From positions 1 to 7,030 of the forward strand of contig JAOAGX010000111.1 in the NCBI GenBank assembly GCA_026415535.1: DNA of 7,030 nucleotides, written 5' to 3'. Of this stretch, positions 1-5,875 are shown in pieces. The DNA comes from Armatimonadota bacterium (GTDB taxonomy: Bacteria > Armatimonadota > UBA5829). Each line of letters begins with the position of its first letter. Position 1 is the stretch's first letter. A program made the translations under genes and the position numbers. The notes below the pieces were generated by a model. That model was not told the origin of the DNA and searched no databases. It was given only the letters and a program-made list of their open reading frames with translations.

Positions 1-489
1 GATTGCAGGTTCATTGTAGGTCCAGGCAACTCCCTGGCATTGGTACTTACGAGCAAGTTCCACAAGCATCTGAGGATTAACATTTGTGTTGCACGATCTT
101 TCTCCAGGGCCTTTCGGCAATGAGGCATAGTCGATTGCGTCGGCGTAAGCTATCTGCCAGTTTTGGCAAAACACACACCGGAAGTTGCATCCTAATGTGC
201 CAACCGAGAAACATAAACTTCCTGGTTTGTAGTGGAACACGGGTTTCTTTTCAATAGGGTCCGCGGCTGCTGAAGAAATAACACCATAGATTGTGGTGTA
301 AAGCAAACCTTGGTAGTTGATAACGGTTCGACAGTGCCCTACCCCGCCCTTTTGAATTCGGCAATGCCATTGACACATGCCGCACCGTGAGACTTCCTCG
401 CCGACGGATTCCTGAATTGCTGCTTCCTTGAGCGCTCCGATTGATCTTAGCGTCTTGACTACATTCTCATCCACATCGATTTTTGCCAA
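1..489 (-). CDS. amrS: AmmeMemoRadiSam system radical SAM enzyme, N-terminal 163 residues (runs off left edge)
   Basis: This is the N-terminal part of a PflA-like radical S-adenosylmethionine protein of the AmrS family. The diagnostic CX3CX2C [4Fe-4S]/SAM motif is CNFRCVFCQNW, with cysteines at residues 101, 105 and 108. It is preceded by the family's extra cysteine group (C36, C39, C43, C53), by DPIEKKPVFHY (77-87) and by the PGS..FSVGTLGCNF approach. GVAWTYNEP near residue 160 matches the GIAxTYNEP strand that follows the cluster. The rest lies outside the window. Start: TTG at 489 is the first possible start after an in-frame TAG at 504-502, and it has a strong Shine-Dalgarno site 7 nt upstream. 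In this family the enzyme is usually encoded with Memo-like and AMMECR1-like proteins, and its substrate is not established. Here its upstream neighbour is a divergent c-di-GMP gene; any Memo/AMMECR1 partners would lie beyond the left edge. The family call is firm, the function is not. Confidence 0.9.
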   Translation of the reverse strand, partial: MAKIDVDENVVKTLRSIGALKEAAIQESVGEEVSRCGMCQWHCRIQKGGVGHCRTVINYQGLLYTTIYGVISSAAADPIEKKPVFHYKPGSLCFSVGTLGCNFRCVFCQNWQIAYADAIDYASLPKGPGERSCNTNVNPQMLVELARKYQCQGVAWTYNEPAI

Positions 490-496
490 GGCGGGT

Positions 497-503
497 CCCC
501 CCT
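497..503 (-). promoter_or_regulatory. Shine-Dalgarno site that fixes the TTG start of amrS
   Basis: The transcript reads AGGGGGG, then 7 nt, then TTG at 489. Only four codons separate the in-frame TAG from this TTG and none is another start codon. The next candidate is a GTG five codons downstream, without a comparable site. Confidence 0.6.
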
Positions 504-545
504 ATTGTTGTCTGAATTATGAGTTCTTAGGTCATTAATACGCCC

Positions 546-574
546 TTGATATGCCCTATTATTGCGCCAATAAT
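546..574 (+). promoter_or_regulatory. Sigma70-like promoter for the GGDEF/HD-GYP gene
   Basis: TTGATA (546-551) and AATAAT (569-574) are separated by 17 bp. Each hexamer matches the consensus at five of six positions. Transcription would begin near 581-582. That would place the TTG at 546 inside the -35 box instead of serving as a start codon. This is a sequence match only. Confidence 0.5.
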
Positions 575-3143
575 ACGTGTTGTGAGTAGCGCAATCCCGC
601 ACAGCGAGCGCCGGAGGTTTGACGCCGTCCGGCAAATGGTCGTAATTGCCGCTTCGGAACCGACCATCGAAACATTCTCAGAGCGCATCAGCGAACTTGT
701 GCGCGAGCACACCGCTGCTCGCGAGGTCATGCTGTGCCTTCGCGACCGTAATTCCCATGACCTTCGACACGTAGCAAACTCGGGCCATTTGGGTGTGGAG
801 CGACACTGCAAATGTGGTGATCCCGTTTCGATTGTCTTTGAGGAGGCTCAGCTCGTAACTTGCCATTCGGAAGAGACAGACCCAGCGATTCGCACGCTCA
901 TGCCAACTATTGACTTCTTTACGTTTGTTCCGATGATCCGATTCGGCAAATCCATTGGAGTTTTGATTGTCGGATCGGATTCGCCACTGCCCGATCAGGA
1001 TGTCGAGCTGATCCATACTCTTGCCCAGACTGCCGTTCTGACCTTGCCAGGATTGGATTCGAGTTCCAGAGCACTTGAGAATATTCGATTTGCCGCTGAT
1101 AAGATATCACGTCTCAGTCCTTTCGCAGACCTAAAAACAATCAAGGACACAATTGTCGCCGCAGCCGTTAAAGCTCTTGAAACTGACCTTGTCGCGCTAT
1201 TTACTATAGACCCTTGTCATGGCGGCGTAGAGTGTCAACATACGGCGGCTGTCTCTCAGAAGCTTTCCGACACATTTTGGAATTTGTTTAGCAACCGCGT
1301 CACTGACCGGCGATTTGCAGGAGCATGGGTAGAGACCTATTCTGATGGTGAGAACAGTGTTTCCAACTCCAAACCGCAAATAATCTTTCAAGATTTTGGC
1401 ATCCGCGCAATTCTCGTCTGTCCCATAAGGTCCGAATCCGGTGCGAGCGGAGCTCTTGTCGCGTTCTATAAATCTGAGATAGATTCTGTCGACGCACATG
1501 CCGCCATAATCGAGTCGATCGCCGCCCAAGCAACAGCCACGATATCATACGCCCTGGCTATTGAGCAATCTAGGTGTCTTCTTGACGATCTTGCAGGGGC
1601 CAATCAAGAGCTTTCAGTGCAAGCCACTTGCGACGGCCTCACCGGTTTGCCCAATCATCGAACCCTGCAGCAAAGGCTGAGCGAGTTGTGTCGGGCATCA
1701 ACATCTGCAGGTGATCGCCGCATTTTCAGCATGGTAATGATAGACGTAGACCATTTCAAGTTCTACAACGACGCTCACGGTCACCAGGAGGGAGATGCCG
1801 CTCTTCGAGCCGTGGGGAGGATAATTGCCTCTGGTCTGAGGCAGAATGACTTTGCGGCGCGCTATGGGGGCGAGGAGTTTGCGCTCGTTCTTACCGATGT
1901 GGGTAAGGCAGCAGCCGTAGGCATAGCCGAGCGAATCAGACAGGCAATTGCTCAACATGCATTTCCCAAAGGGAGACTAACAGTTAGCATAGGTGTCTCG
2001 GAGTACCCCTCGGATGGTTCTACTCCAGGAGAAATCATAGAACGGTCGGATCGGGCTTTGTACCACGCCAAGATCACTGGGCGCAACCGCGTCGTTGCAT
2101 GGGGAAGTACCGGTGCTCTAGCCGATCAGGACAAAGAAGCTAAGGGCCGAAAGAGGCCGAAAAGATCGGTTCTAATAGCGGAGCTTGAACCAAGCCTAGG
2201 CGGTTCACTGTGCGAAATGCTTCCTAGAGACTCTTACAAAGTAGAAAAGGCAAAAGGCATTGACAAGGTAGCTGAATTTCTGAAAACGCGGAGATACGAT
2301 ATTGTTCTTGTGTCTGGAAGCGGTAGCACCGAGGATTACAAGTGCCTAAGTACTATAGCAGCCATTCATCCTAATTTGCCTATCGTTCTACTAACCGATG
2401 ATCTTTCGATCGAGTGCAGCCGGGATGCTCTTCGAAGCGGCGCGTCAGACGTATATTCAAGGCCGACCAGTTCATCAGAGCTTCCGCTCTTAATAGAACG
2501 CAACTTGGAACGCACCCGGGTGGAAAAGGAACGACTTGCGGAAAGAAGCACCGGCGTGATGCTTCAAGCCATTGATGCGCTGGTAGCTGCTATCGATGCC
2601 AAAGATCCTTTCATGGCCGGACACAGCAAGCGGGTTACGTCACTCGCGCTCGCGATCTCTGACAATTTGGAAATATCGAGCGATGAGCGCTGGGCACTTG
2701 AATTGGCAGCCAAACTACACGATATAGGCAAAATTGGCCTTCCTGACAGTGCTCTCAACAAACAGTCACCCCTGACCGATGAAGAATGGAGAGCCATGCG
2801 CGAGCACCCCGCATTAGGCAGCAGGATCGTAGGGGCTATCGACGAGCTTTCCTATGTGAGTAATATAATACGTCATCATCACGAAAGGCTTGACGGTAGC
2901 GGCTATCCTGACGGCCTAAAAGGGGAAGCGATCCCATATCTTGCTCAGATTATCGCCGTTGCGGATGCATACGAGGCAATGACTTCCGAACGGGCATACC
3001 GGAGTCCTTTGAGTCCGCAAGAAGCAATTGAAGAACTGCGTCTGCACGCCGGAAGTTACTATGACACAGCAATTGTAGAGGCTCTAGCAGATCTTGTCAG
3101 CGAGTCAGCAGAAGACTTCGGTGCTGCCGATGCTGCTGCATAA
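546..3143 (+). CDS. GAF-GAF-GGDEF-pseudoreceiver-HD-GYP cyclic di-GMP synthase/phosphodiesterase
   Basis: This is a soluble 865-residue signalling protein with no membrane segment. Domains in order: GAF about 35-168; GAF about 190-340; GGDEF 360-520; degenerate receiver 540-655; HD-GYP 668-850. The GGDEF domain looks active: DGLTGLPN (363-370), metal-binding D400 in MIDVDHFK, N408/D409, signature GGEEF (441-445) and an inhibitory I-site R432-x-x-D435. The HD-GYP domain has H693, H725/D726 in HDIGKIG, H754, H778/H779, GYP (786-788) and D807, as expected for a c-di-GMP phosphodiesterase. The receiver between them has S590 where the phosphoacceptor Asp should be. Start: coordinates give the longest frame (TTG 546). 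This TTG lies in a promoter-like -35 box and lacks a good Shine-Dalgarno site. GTG 582 or ATG 636 (residue 31) are credible alternatives; GGAGG at 613-617 lies 18 nt before ATG 636. The first GAF domain survives with either. Which activity dominates cannot be read from sequence. Confidence 0.93.
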   Translation: MICPIIAPIIRVVSSAIPHSERRRFDAVRQMVVIAASEPTIETFSERISELVREHTAAREVMLCLRDRNSHDLRHVANSGHLGVERHCKCGDPVSIVFEEAQLVTCHSEETDPAIRTLMPTIDFFTFVPMIRFGKSIGVLIVGSDSPLPDQDVELIHTLAQTAVLTLPGLDSSSRALENIRFAADKISRLSPFADLKTIKDTIVAAAVKALETDLVALFTIDPCHGGVECQHTAAVSQKLSDTFWNLFSNRVTDRRFAGAWVETYSDGENSVSNSKPQIIFQDFGIRAILVCPIRSESGASGALVAFYKSEIDSVDAHAAIIESIAAQATATISYALAIEQSRCLLDDLAGANQELSVQATCDGLTGLPNHRTLQQRLSELCRASTSAGDRRIFSMVMIDVDHFKFYNDAHGHQEGDAALRAVGRIIASGLRQNDFAARYGGEEFALVLTDVGKAAAVGIAERIRQAIAQHAFPKGRLTVSIGVSEYPSDGSTPGEIIERSDRALYHAKITGRNRVVAWGSTGALADQDKEAKGRKRPKRSVLIAELEPSLGGSLCEMLPRDSYKVEKAKGIDKVAEFLKTRRYDIVLVSGSGSTEDYKCLSTIAAIHPNLPIVLLTDDLSIECSRDALRSGASDVYSRPTSSSELPLLIERNLERTRVEKERLAERSTGVMLQAIDALVAAIDAKDPFMAGHSKRVTSLALAISDNLEISSDERWALELAAKLHDIGKIGLPDSALNKQSPLTDEEWRAMREHPALGSRIVGAIDELSYVSNIIRHHHERLDGSGYPDGLKGEAIPYLAQIIAVADAYEAMTSERAYRSPLSPQEAIEELRLHAGSYYDTAIVEALADLVSESAEDFGAADAAA
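557..575. promoter_or_regulatory. Perfect 19-bp palindrome, candidate operator
   Basis: TATTATTG-CGC-CAATAATA has 8-bp arms with no mismatch around a 3-bp centre. It covers the spacer and the -10 box of the predicted promoter at 546-574 and lies about 70 bp upstream of the divergent amrS start. The symmetry and position are typical of a site for a dimeric repressor. No known regulator can be named. Confidence 0.5.
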
Positions 3144-3163
3144 CCATTTTTTGATATCCAGCT

Positions 3164-3709
3164 TTATTCTTCCCTTACAGCAGCCTTCCGTAGGACTGCT
3201 TCAGCCATGTAAATTGGTGCCTTGGCTCTGAGCGCAAGTGCAATGGCGTCGCTTGGCCGGCTATCTGCGTCTAGGACCTTGCTGTCGTAAGTGATCGTGA
3301 TCTTAGCATAATACGTGTTGTTCCATAAATCGTCAATCAGAATCCGGTCGACCGTGGCTCCCATTTTGGTAATAATGTTGTGAAGCAGGTCGTAAGGCAA
3401 AGGTCTGTCCGCAGACGCACCTTCAAGTGCTAGAGATATCGCCATTGCTTCGAACCTGCCGATCCATATCGGCACGGCACGTCCAATAGCATCTCTGAGC
3501 AGGACGACAAACGCGCTCGGCTGCAGTCCGGTCTGATCGTGCTGCTCATAGACGCCTGCTACCTTGACCTCTTTTTCCTCGAGGTCCTCGCTTCCAGGCG
3601 GAAGTTCCTCGTCCCCATCGAATGGGTTTCCGAAGAGGTCCTCGGGCCGCTCTTCATCTTCGAAGCTGAATTCGTCAGGCACTGCAGTAACCTTCTTTTG
3701 TTTTACCAC
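3164..3709 (-). CDS. Bifunctional nuclease (BFN/DUF151) family protein with acidic N-terminal extension
   Basis: Residues about 46-181 form a BFN (DUF151) domain, the family of Thermotoga TM0160 and plant bifunctional nucleases. Visible motifs are GRAVPIWIGRFEAMAI (76-91), RPLPYDLLHNIITKMGA (102-118) and SRPSDAIALALRAKAPIY (150-167). The domain is preceded by an extension of about 45 residues that is very acidic, with 17 Asp/Glu between residues 12 and 47, and probably disordered. The bacterial role of BFN proteins is poorly known, and nuclease activity here is only family inference. Start: the coordinates use GTG 3709, the first codon able to start after an in-frame TGA two codons upstream. 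GTG 3682 (residue 10) has a much better Shine-Dalgarno site and is at least as likely. The gene lies 80 bp downstream of rho on the same strand, has no promoter I can recognise, and converges on the GGDEF/HD-GYP gene with 20 bp between stop codons. Confidence 0.9.
   Translation of the reverse strand: MVKQKKVTAVPDEFSFEDEERPEDLFGNPFDGDEELPPGSEDLEEKEVKVAGVYEQHDQTGLQPSAFVVLLRDAIGRAVPIWIGRFEAMAISLALEGASADRPLPYDLLHNIITKMGATVDRILIDDLWNNTYYAKITITYDSKVLDADSRPSDAIALALRAKAPIYMAEAVLRKAAVREE
3691..3696 (-). promoter_or_regulatory. Shine-Dalgarno site supporting the inner GTG start of the BFN gene
   Basis: The transcript reads AGAAGG, then 8 nt, then GTG at 3682. The outer GTG at 3709 has no comparable site. 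Use of the inner start would shorten the protein to 172 residues and leave the acidic stretch and the BFN domain intact. Confidence 0.5.
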
Positions 3710-3731
3710 GCTTCAGCACCGGCATAGGTTG

Positions 3732-3771
3732 CATGTTTTACTTCGGAAAGCGCTATTCGTTCCGAAACATG
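3732..3771 (-). other. Imperfect RNA hairpin between rho and the BFN gene
   Basis: TTCGGAA (3742-3748) pairs with TTCCGAA (3760-3766) around an 11-nt loop. CATGT (3732-3736) pairs with ACATG (3767-3771) outside it, leaving a 5-nt bulge on one side. No U-run follows, so it does not look like an intrinsic terminator. A processing or stability element in a rho-BFN transcript is possible but unproven. Confidence 0.4.
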
Positions 3772-3789
3772 TACACAACCAGAGCCGCG

Positions 3790-5070
3790 CTAGTCAAGAT
3801 CATTACTCTTAATAGTCTTATCCACTATTTTGAGAAACTCCTCGTTAGACTTGGTCTGCTTGAGCCGCTGAATCAACAATTCCGTGCCCTGCTCAATGTC
3901 TAGAGCCGCGAGAAGTCTATGCAGATGCCAAACGCGTTTCAATGTCTCTTCGTCAAACAAAAGCTCGTCGTGGCGAGTTCCTGACCGCTTGATATCTATC
4001 GCCGGGAAAATGCGTCTCTCAGCAAGCCCGCGATCCAACACTAACTCCATATTACCGGTAGCCTTGAACTCCTCGAATATGGCGTCATCCATTCGGCTGC
4101 CCGTGTCGATTAAGGCCGTTCCTATTACAGTTAGACTACCTCCCTCTTCAATATTACGCGCTGCACCTATGAAACGTTTCGGCCTATAAAGAGCGCTGGG
4201 ATCAAGACCGCCGGAAAGTGTTCGGCCGCTTGGATTGACAGTGAGGTTTGACGCGCGAGCTAGGCGGGTTATACTGTCGAGCAGTACGACTACGTCCTTG
4301 CCCGATTCAACCAATCTTTTGCTCATTTCGAGTGTCATCTCCGCCACTCGGATATGGTTTTCAGGCAGCTCGTCAAAGGTGGAGCTTACAACCATACCAT
4401 CTACGGATCGTCGTATGTCCGTAACCTCTTCCGGACGCTCATCAATCAACAAAACAATTAGGAAGGCCTCTGGTGAGTTGGTCGTGATACTGTTGGCAAT
4501 GGTCTTTAGAAGCGTGGTTTTGCCGGCCTTAGGAGGCGAAACGATCAGTCCTCGTTGTCCCTTCCCTATCGGGGCTATGAGGTCTATGAAACGGGCGGAC
4601 AAATTGTCTGGAGTTGTCTCCAGCTTGTACTGTTCGTTTGGATAGATGGGAGTGAGGTCATCGAAGTTTTTCCTTGTCCTTGCTACTTCGGGGTCAAGAC
4701 CGTTAACTGCCTGTACTCGCAAAAGACTATAGTATTTTTCGGTATCCTTCGGCGGTCTGACCTGGCCAGAGACGATATCGCCTGTTCGCAGTCCGAACCT
4801 CTTGATCTGTGACTGCGACACGTATACGTCGCTTGCTGTGGGCGAAAAGTTGCTATGCCTGAGGAACCCCCATCCGTCCGGCAGTATTTCCAGTACGCCT
4901 TGGTCAAAAATCAGACCGGTCCGTTCGGTAAAAGCCTTGAGGATCTTGATAATGAGGTCTTGCCGCTTTATGGATCCGTTTTCGATGTCAAGGGAGGCCG
5001 CAATTTCTTGAAGCTCCTCCAAGCTCTTTTTCTCAAGTTCTGAGAGTTCCAATGGCTCCAATCGTCTCAC
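3790..5070 (-). CDS. rho: Transcription termination factor Rho
   Basis: This is a complete 426-residue Rho, close to the 419 residues of E. coli, without the long N-terminal insertions of some lineages. Domains: N-terminal helical Rho_N about 8-50; cold-shock-like RNA-binding domain about 54-124 (LPDGWGFLR, SDVYVSQSQIKRFGLRTGD); RecA-type ATPase 140-420. The P-loop is SPPKAGKT (178-185, K181/K184 as in E. coli), DERPEE is at 210-215, and Walker B VVVLLDSITRLARASN has D265. The secondary RNA-binding R-loop is SGRTLSGGLD (281-290), followed by TGSRMDD (323-329) and FPAIDIKRSGTR (355-366). It forms a ring-shaped hexameric RNA translocase that ends transcription. Position 337 is Ala and 219 is Ile, where E. 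coli has Gly and Met. Start: GTG 5070 is the first codon able to start after an in-frame TAA. Its own bases form part of a Shine-Dalgarno site, so TTG 5061 (residue 4) is the better candidate. It has its own promoter and a structured leader. Confidence 0.98.
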   Translation of the reverse strand: MRRLEPLELSELEKKSLEELQEIAASLDIENGSIKRQDLIIKILKAFTERTGLIFDQGVLEILPDGWGFLRHSNFSPTASDVYVSQSQIKRFGLRTGDIVSGQVRPPKDTEKYYSLLRVQAVNGLDPEVARTRKNFDDLTPIYPNEQYKLETTPDNLSARFIDLIAPIGKGQRGLIVSPPKAGKTTLLKTIANSITTNSPEAFLIVLLIDERPEEVTDIRRSVDGMVVSSTFDELPENHIRVAEMTLEMSKRLVESGKDVVVLLDSITRLARASNLTVNPSGRTLSGGLDPSALYRPKRFIGAARNIEEGGSLTVIGTALIDTGSRMDDAIFEEFKATGNMELVLDRGLAERRIFPAIDIKRSGTRHDELLFDEETLKRVWHLHRLLAALDIEQGTELLIQRLKQTKSNEEFLKIVDKTIKSNDLD

Positions 5071-5074
5071 CTCT
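5067..5074 (-). promoter_or_regulatory. Shine-Dalgarno site of rho, favouring TTG 5061
   Basis: The transcript reads AGAGGTGA. Its GAGG lies 8 nt before TTG 5061, a normal spacing. The GTG of the longest frame (5070-5068) is inside this site, so a ribosome bound here would start at TTG 5061. Confidence 0.5.
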
Positions 5075-5075
5075 T

Positions 5076-5228
5076 AGGGAGTACCCTCTAACGCCGAAAA
5101 CATCACCTTCTATGGGGAGTGATGCAATCAAGCATGCAACACACTGCACGCTTGTTCGGCCTTCAAGGTTGGAATGGAATTAGTATCGATGGAATGTGCG
5201 GGCCAAAACGCGGAGGCTTACGCACACC
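5076..5228 (-). promoter_or_regulatory. Structured 5' leader of rho with a candidate three-way junction
   Basis: This is the main part of the rho leader, read on the minus strand. A closing stem pairs 5155-5160 with 5093-5098 (GCCGAA/UUCGGC, perfect). It encloses a 10-bp hairpin (5145-5154 with 5129-5138, loop GUGUGU, one G-U) and a 6-bp hairpin (5119-5124 with 5101-5106, CAUCAC/GUGAUG). The junction has only 0, 4 and 2 unpaired bases. Upstream is a further hairpin, 5221-5228 with 5193-5200 (six Watson-Crick and two G-U pairs). Downstream, AGGG-UACU-CCCU (5087-5076) can form just before the Shine-Dalgarno site. The three wobble pairs become A-C mismatches on the opposite strand, which points to an RNA made in the rho direction. 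No run of U follows, so intrinsic termination is unlikely. The helices were found by eye; no folding energy or conservation was computed. Confidence 0.45.
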
Positions 5229-5258
5229 GATGGGGATTGTACATTTGAGACAATAACT

Positions 5259-5287
5259 ATTATAGGCCTATTACCACGTTTTGTCTA
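5259..5287 (-). promoter_or_regulatory. Sigma70 promoter of rho
   Basis: On the minus strand TAGACA (5287-5282) and a perfect TATAAT (5264-5259) are separated by exactly 17 bp. The start of transcription would be near 5252, giving a rho leader of about 185-190 nt. The promoter sits 17 bp past the stop codon of hpt, and no terminator is visible between hpt and it, so some read-through from guaA-hpt is possible. Confidence 0.75.
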
Positions 5288-5304
5288 GTCTTTAAACGAC
5301 GAGA

Positions 5305-5874
5305 TTACTTATTTCTTGCGTCACCGCACACATCCGACTTCAGTACTCCGATATACGGTAGGTTCCGGTAGCGCCCCGCTAGATCTAGTCCGTAGCCGAC
5401 TACGAATCGATCCTCGATGACAAACCCGCGATAGTCAATATCGACATCGACCTCTCTACGACTGGGTTTATCCAGCAATGCACAGATGCGCACACTTGCA
5501 GCGTTGCGTGCAAGCAGCTTTTCCGTTATATAACTAAGACGCAGCGTCCAGCCTGTATCGACAATATCTTCCACAATCAGGACGTGTCGGCCTGTAAGAT
5601 CGGCATCTATATCTTTTTTGATATCAACCACACCGGAAGACCGGGTTGCATTACCGTAACTTGATATTGCGACGAAGTCATAGTCTGCTGGCACGTCAAT
5701 TGCGCGGATCAGGTCGGCGAGAAAAACCGCAGCGCCCTTTAGTATTCCTACTAGGAGCAAAGGCTTGCCTTCGTAATCGCGCGAAATTTCCTTGCCAAGC
5801 TGTCTGACTCTTGCTTGGAGCAATTCCTCGCTGATCAGAACTTCCGCGATGTCGTCGTGGATCGTCGTAACCAA
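5305..5874 (-). CDS. hpt: Hypoxanthine phosphoribosyltransferase
   Basis: This is a purine salvage enzyme that transfers the phosphoribosyl group of PRPP to hypoxanthine (and usually guanine), giving IMP or GMP in the cytoplasm. Its 189 residues are close to the family's usual size of about 180. Motifs: LVGILKGAAVF (41-51), the flexible-loop SSYG (71-74), the PRPP-binding signature VLIVEDIVDTGWT (98-110, acidic pair E102/D103), and the C-terminal VGYGLDLAGRYRNLPYIGVL (159-178). Start: an upstream GTG at 5928 would add 18 residues that overlap guaA and do not look like this family. TTG 5874 gives the expected N-terminus leading into DIAEVLISEE, has GGAG 10 nt upstream, and begins 1 nt after the guaA stop. 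Hpt is therefore probably translationally coupled to guaA, putting de novo and salvage GMP synthesis under one control. Confidence 0.95.
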   Translation of the reverse strand: MVTTIHDDIAEVLISEELLQARVRQLGKEISRDYEGKPLLLVGILKGAAVFLADLIRAIDVPADYDFVAISSYGNATRSSGVVDIKKDIDADLTGRHVLIVEDIVDTGWTLRLSYITEKLLARNAASVRICALLDKPSRREVDVDIDYRGFVIEDRFVVGYGLDLAGRYRNLPYIGVLKSDVCGDARNK

Positions 5875-5875
5875 C

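Noticed and set aside
490..545. Promoter for amrS, with CATAAT on the minus strand near 515-520 as -10
   Set aside because: No acceptable -35 hexamer was found at 16-18 bp, so I could not support a promoter for this gene.
3106..3152. Possible intrinsic terminator after the GGDEF/HD-GYP gene: CAGCAG/CTGCTG arms followed by six T
   Set aside because: The stem is only 6 bp with a 21-nt loop, lies within the last codons (repetitive Ala/Gly region), and is 8 nt away from the T-run. Too weak to call.
4235..4645. Plus-strand ORF of 136 codons opposite rho, and similar ORFs opposite guaA, hpt and the GGDEF gene
   Set aside because: They lie entirely antisense to strongly conserved genes, show no recognisable domain, and are shadows of the real reading frames.
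5218..5244. Eight-codon ORF (MYNPHRCA) in the rho leader, a possible leader peptide like E. coli rhoL
   Set aside because: It has no Shine-Dalgarno site and its ATG would lie only about 8 nt from the predicted transcript start. An ORF this short is expected by chance.
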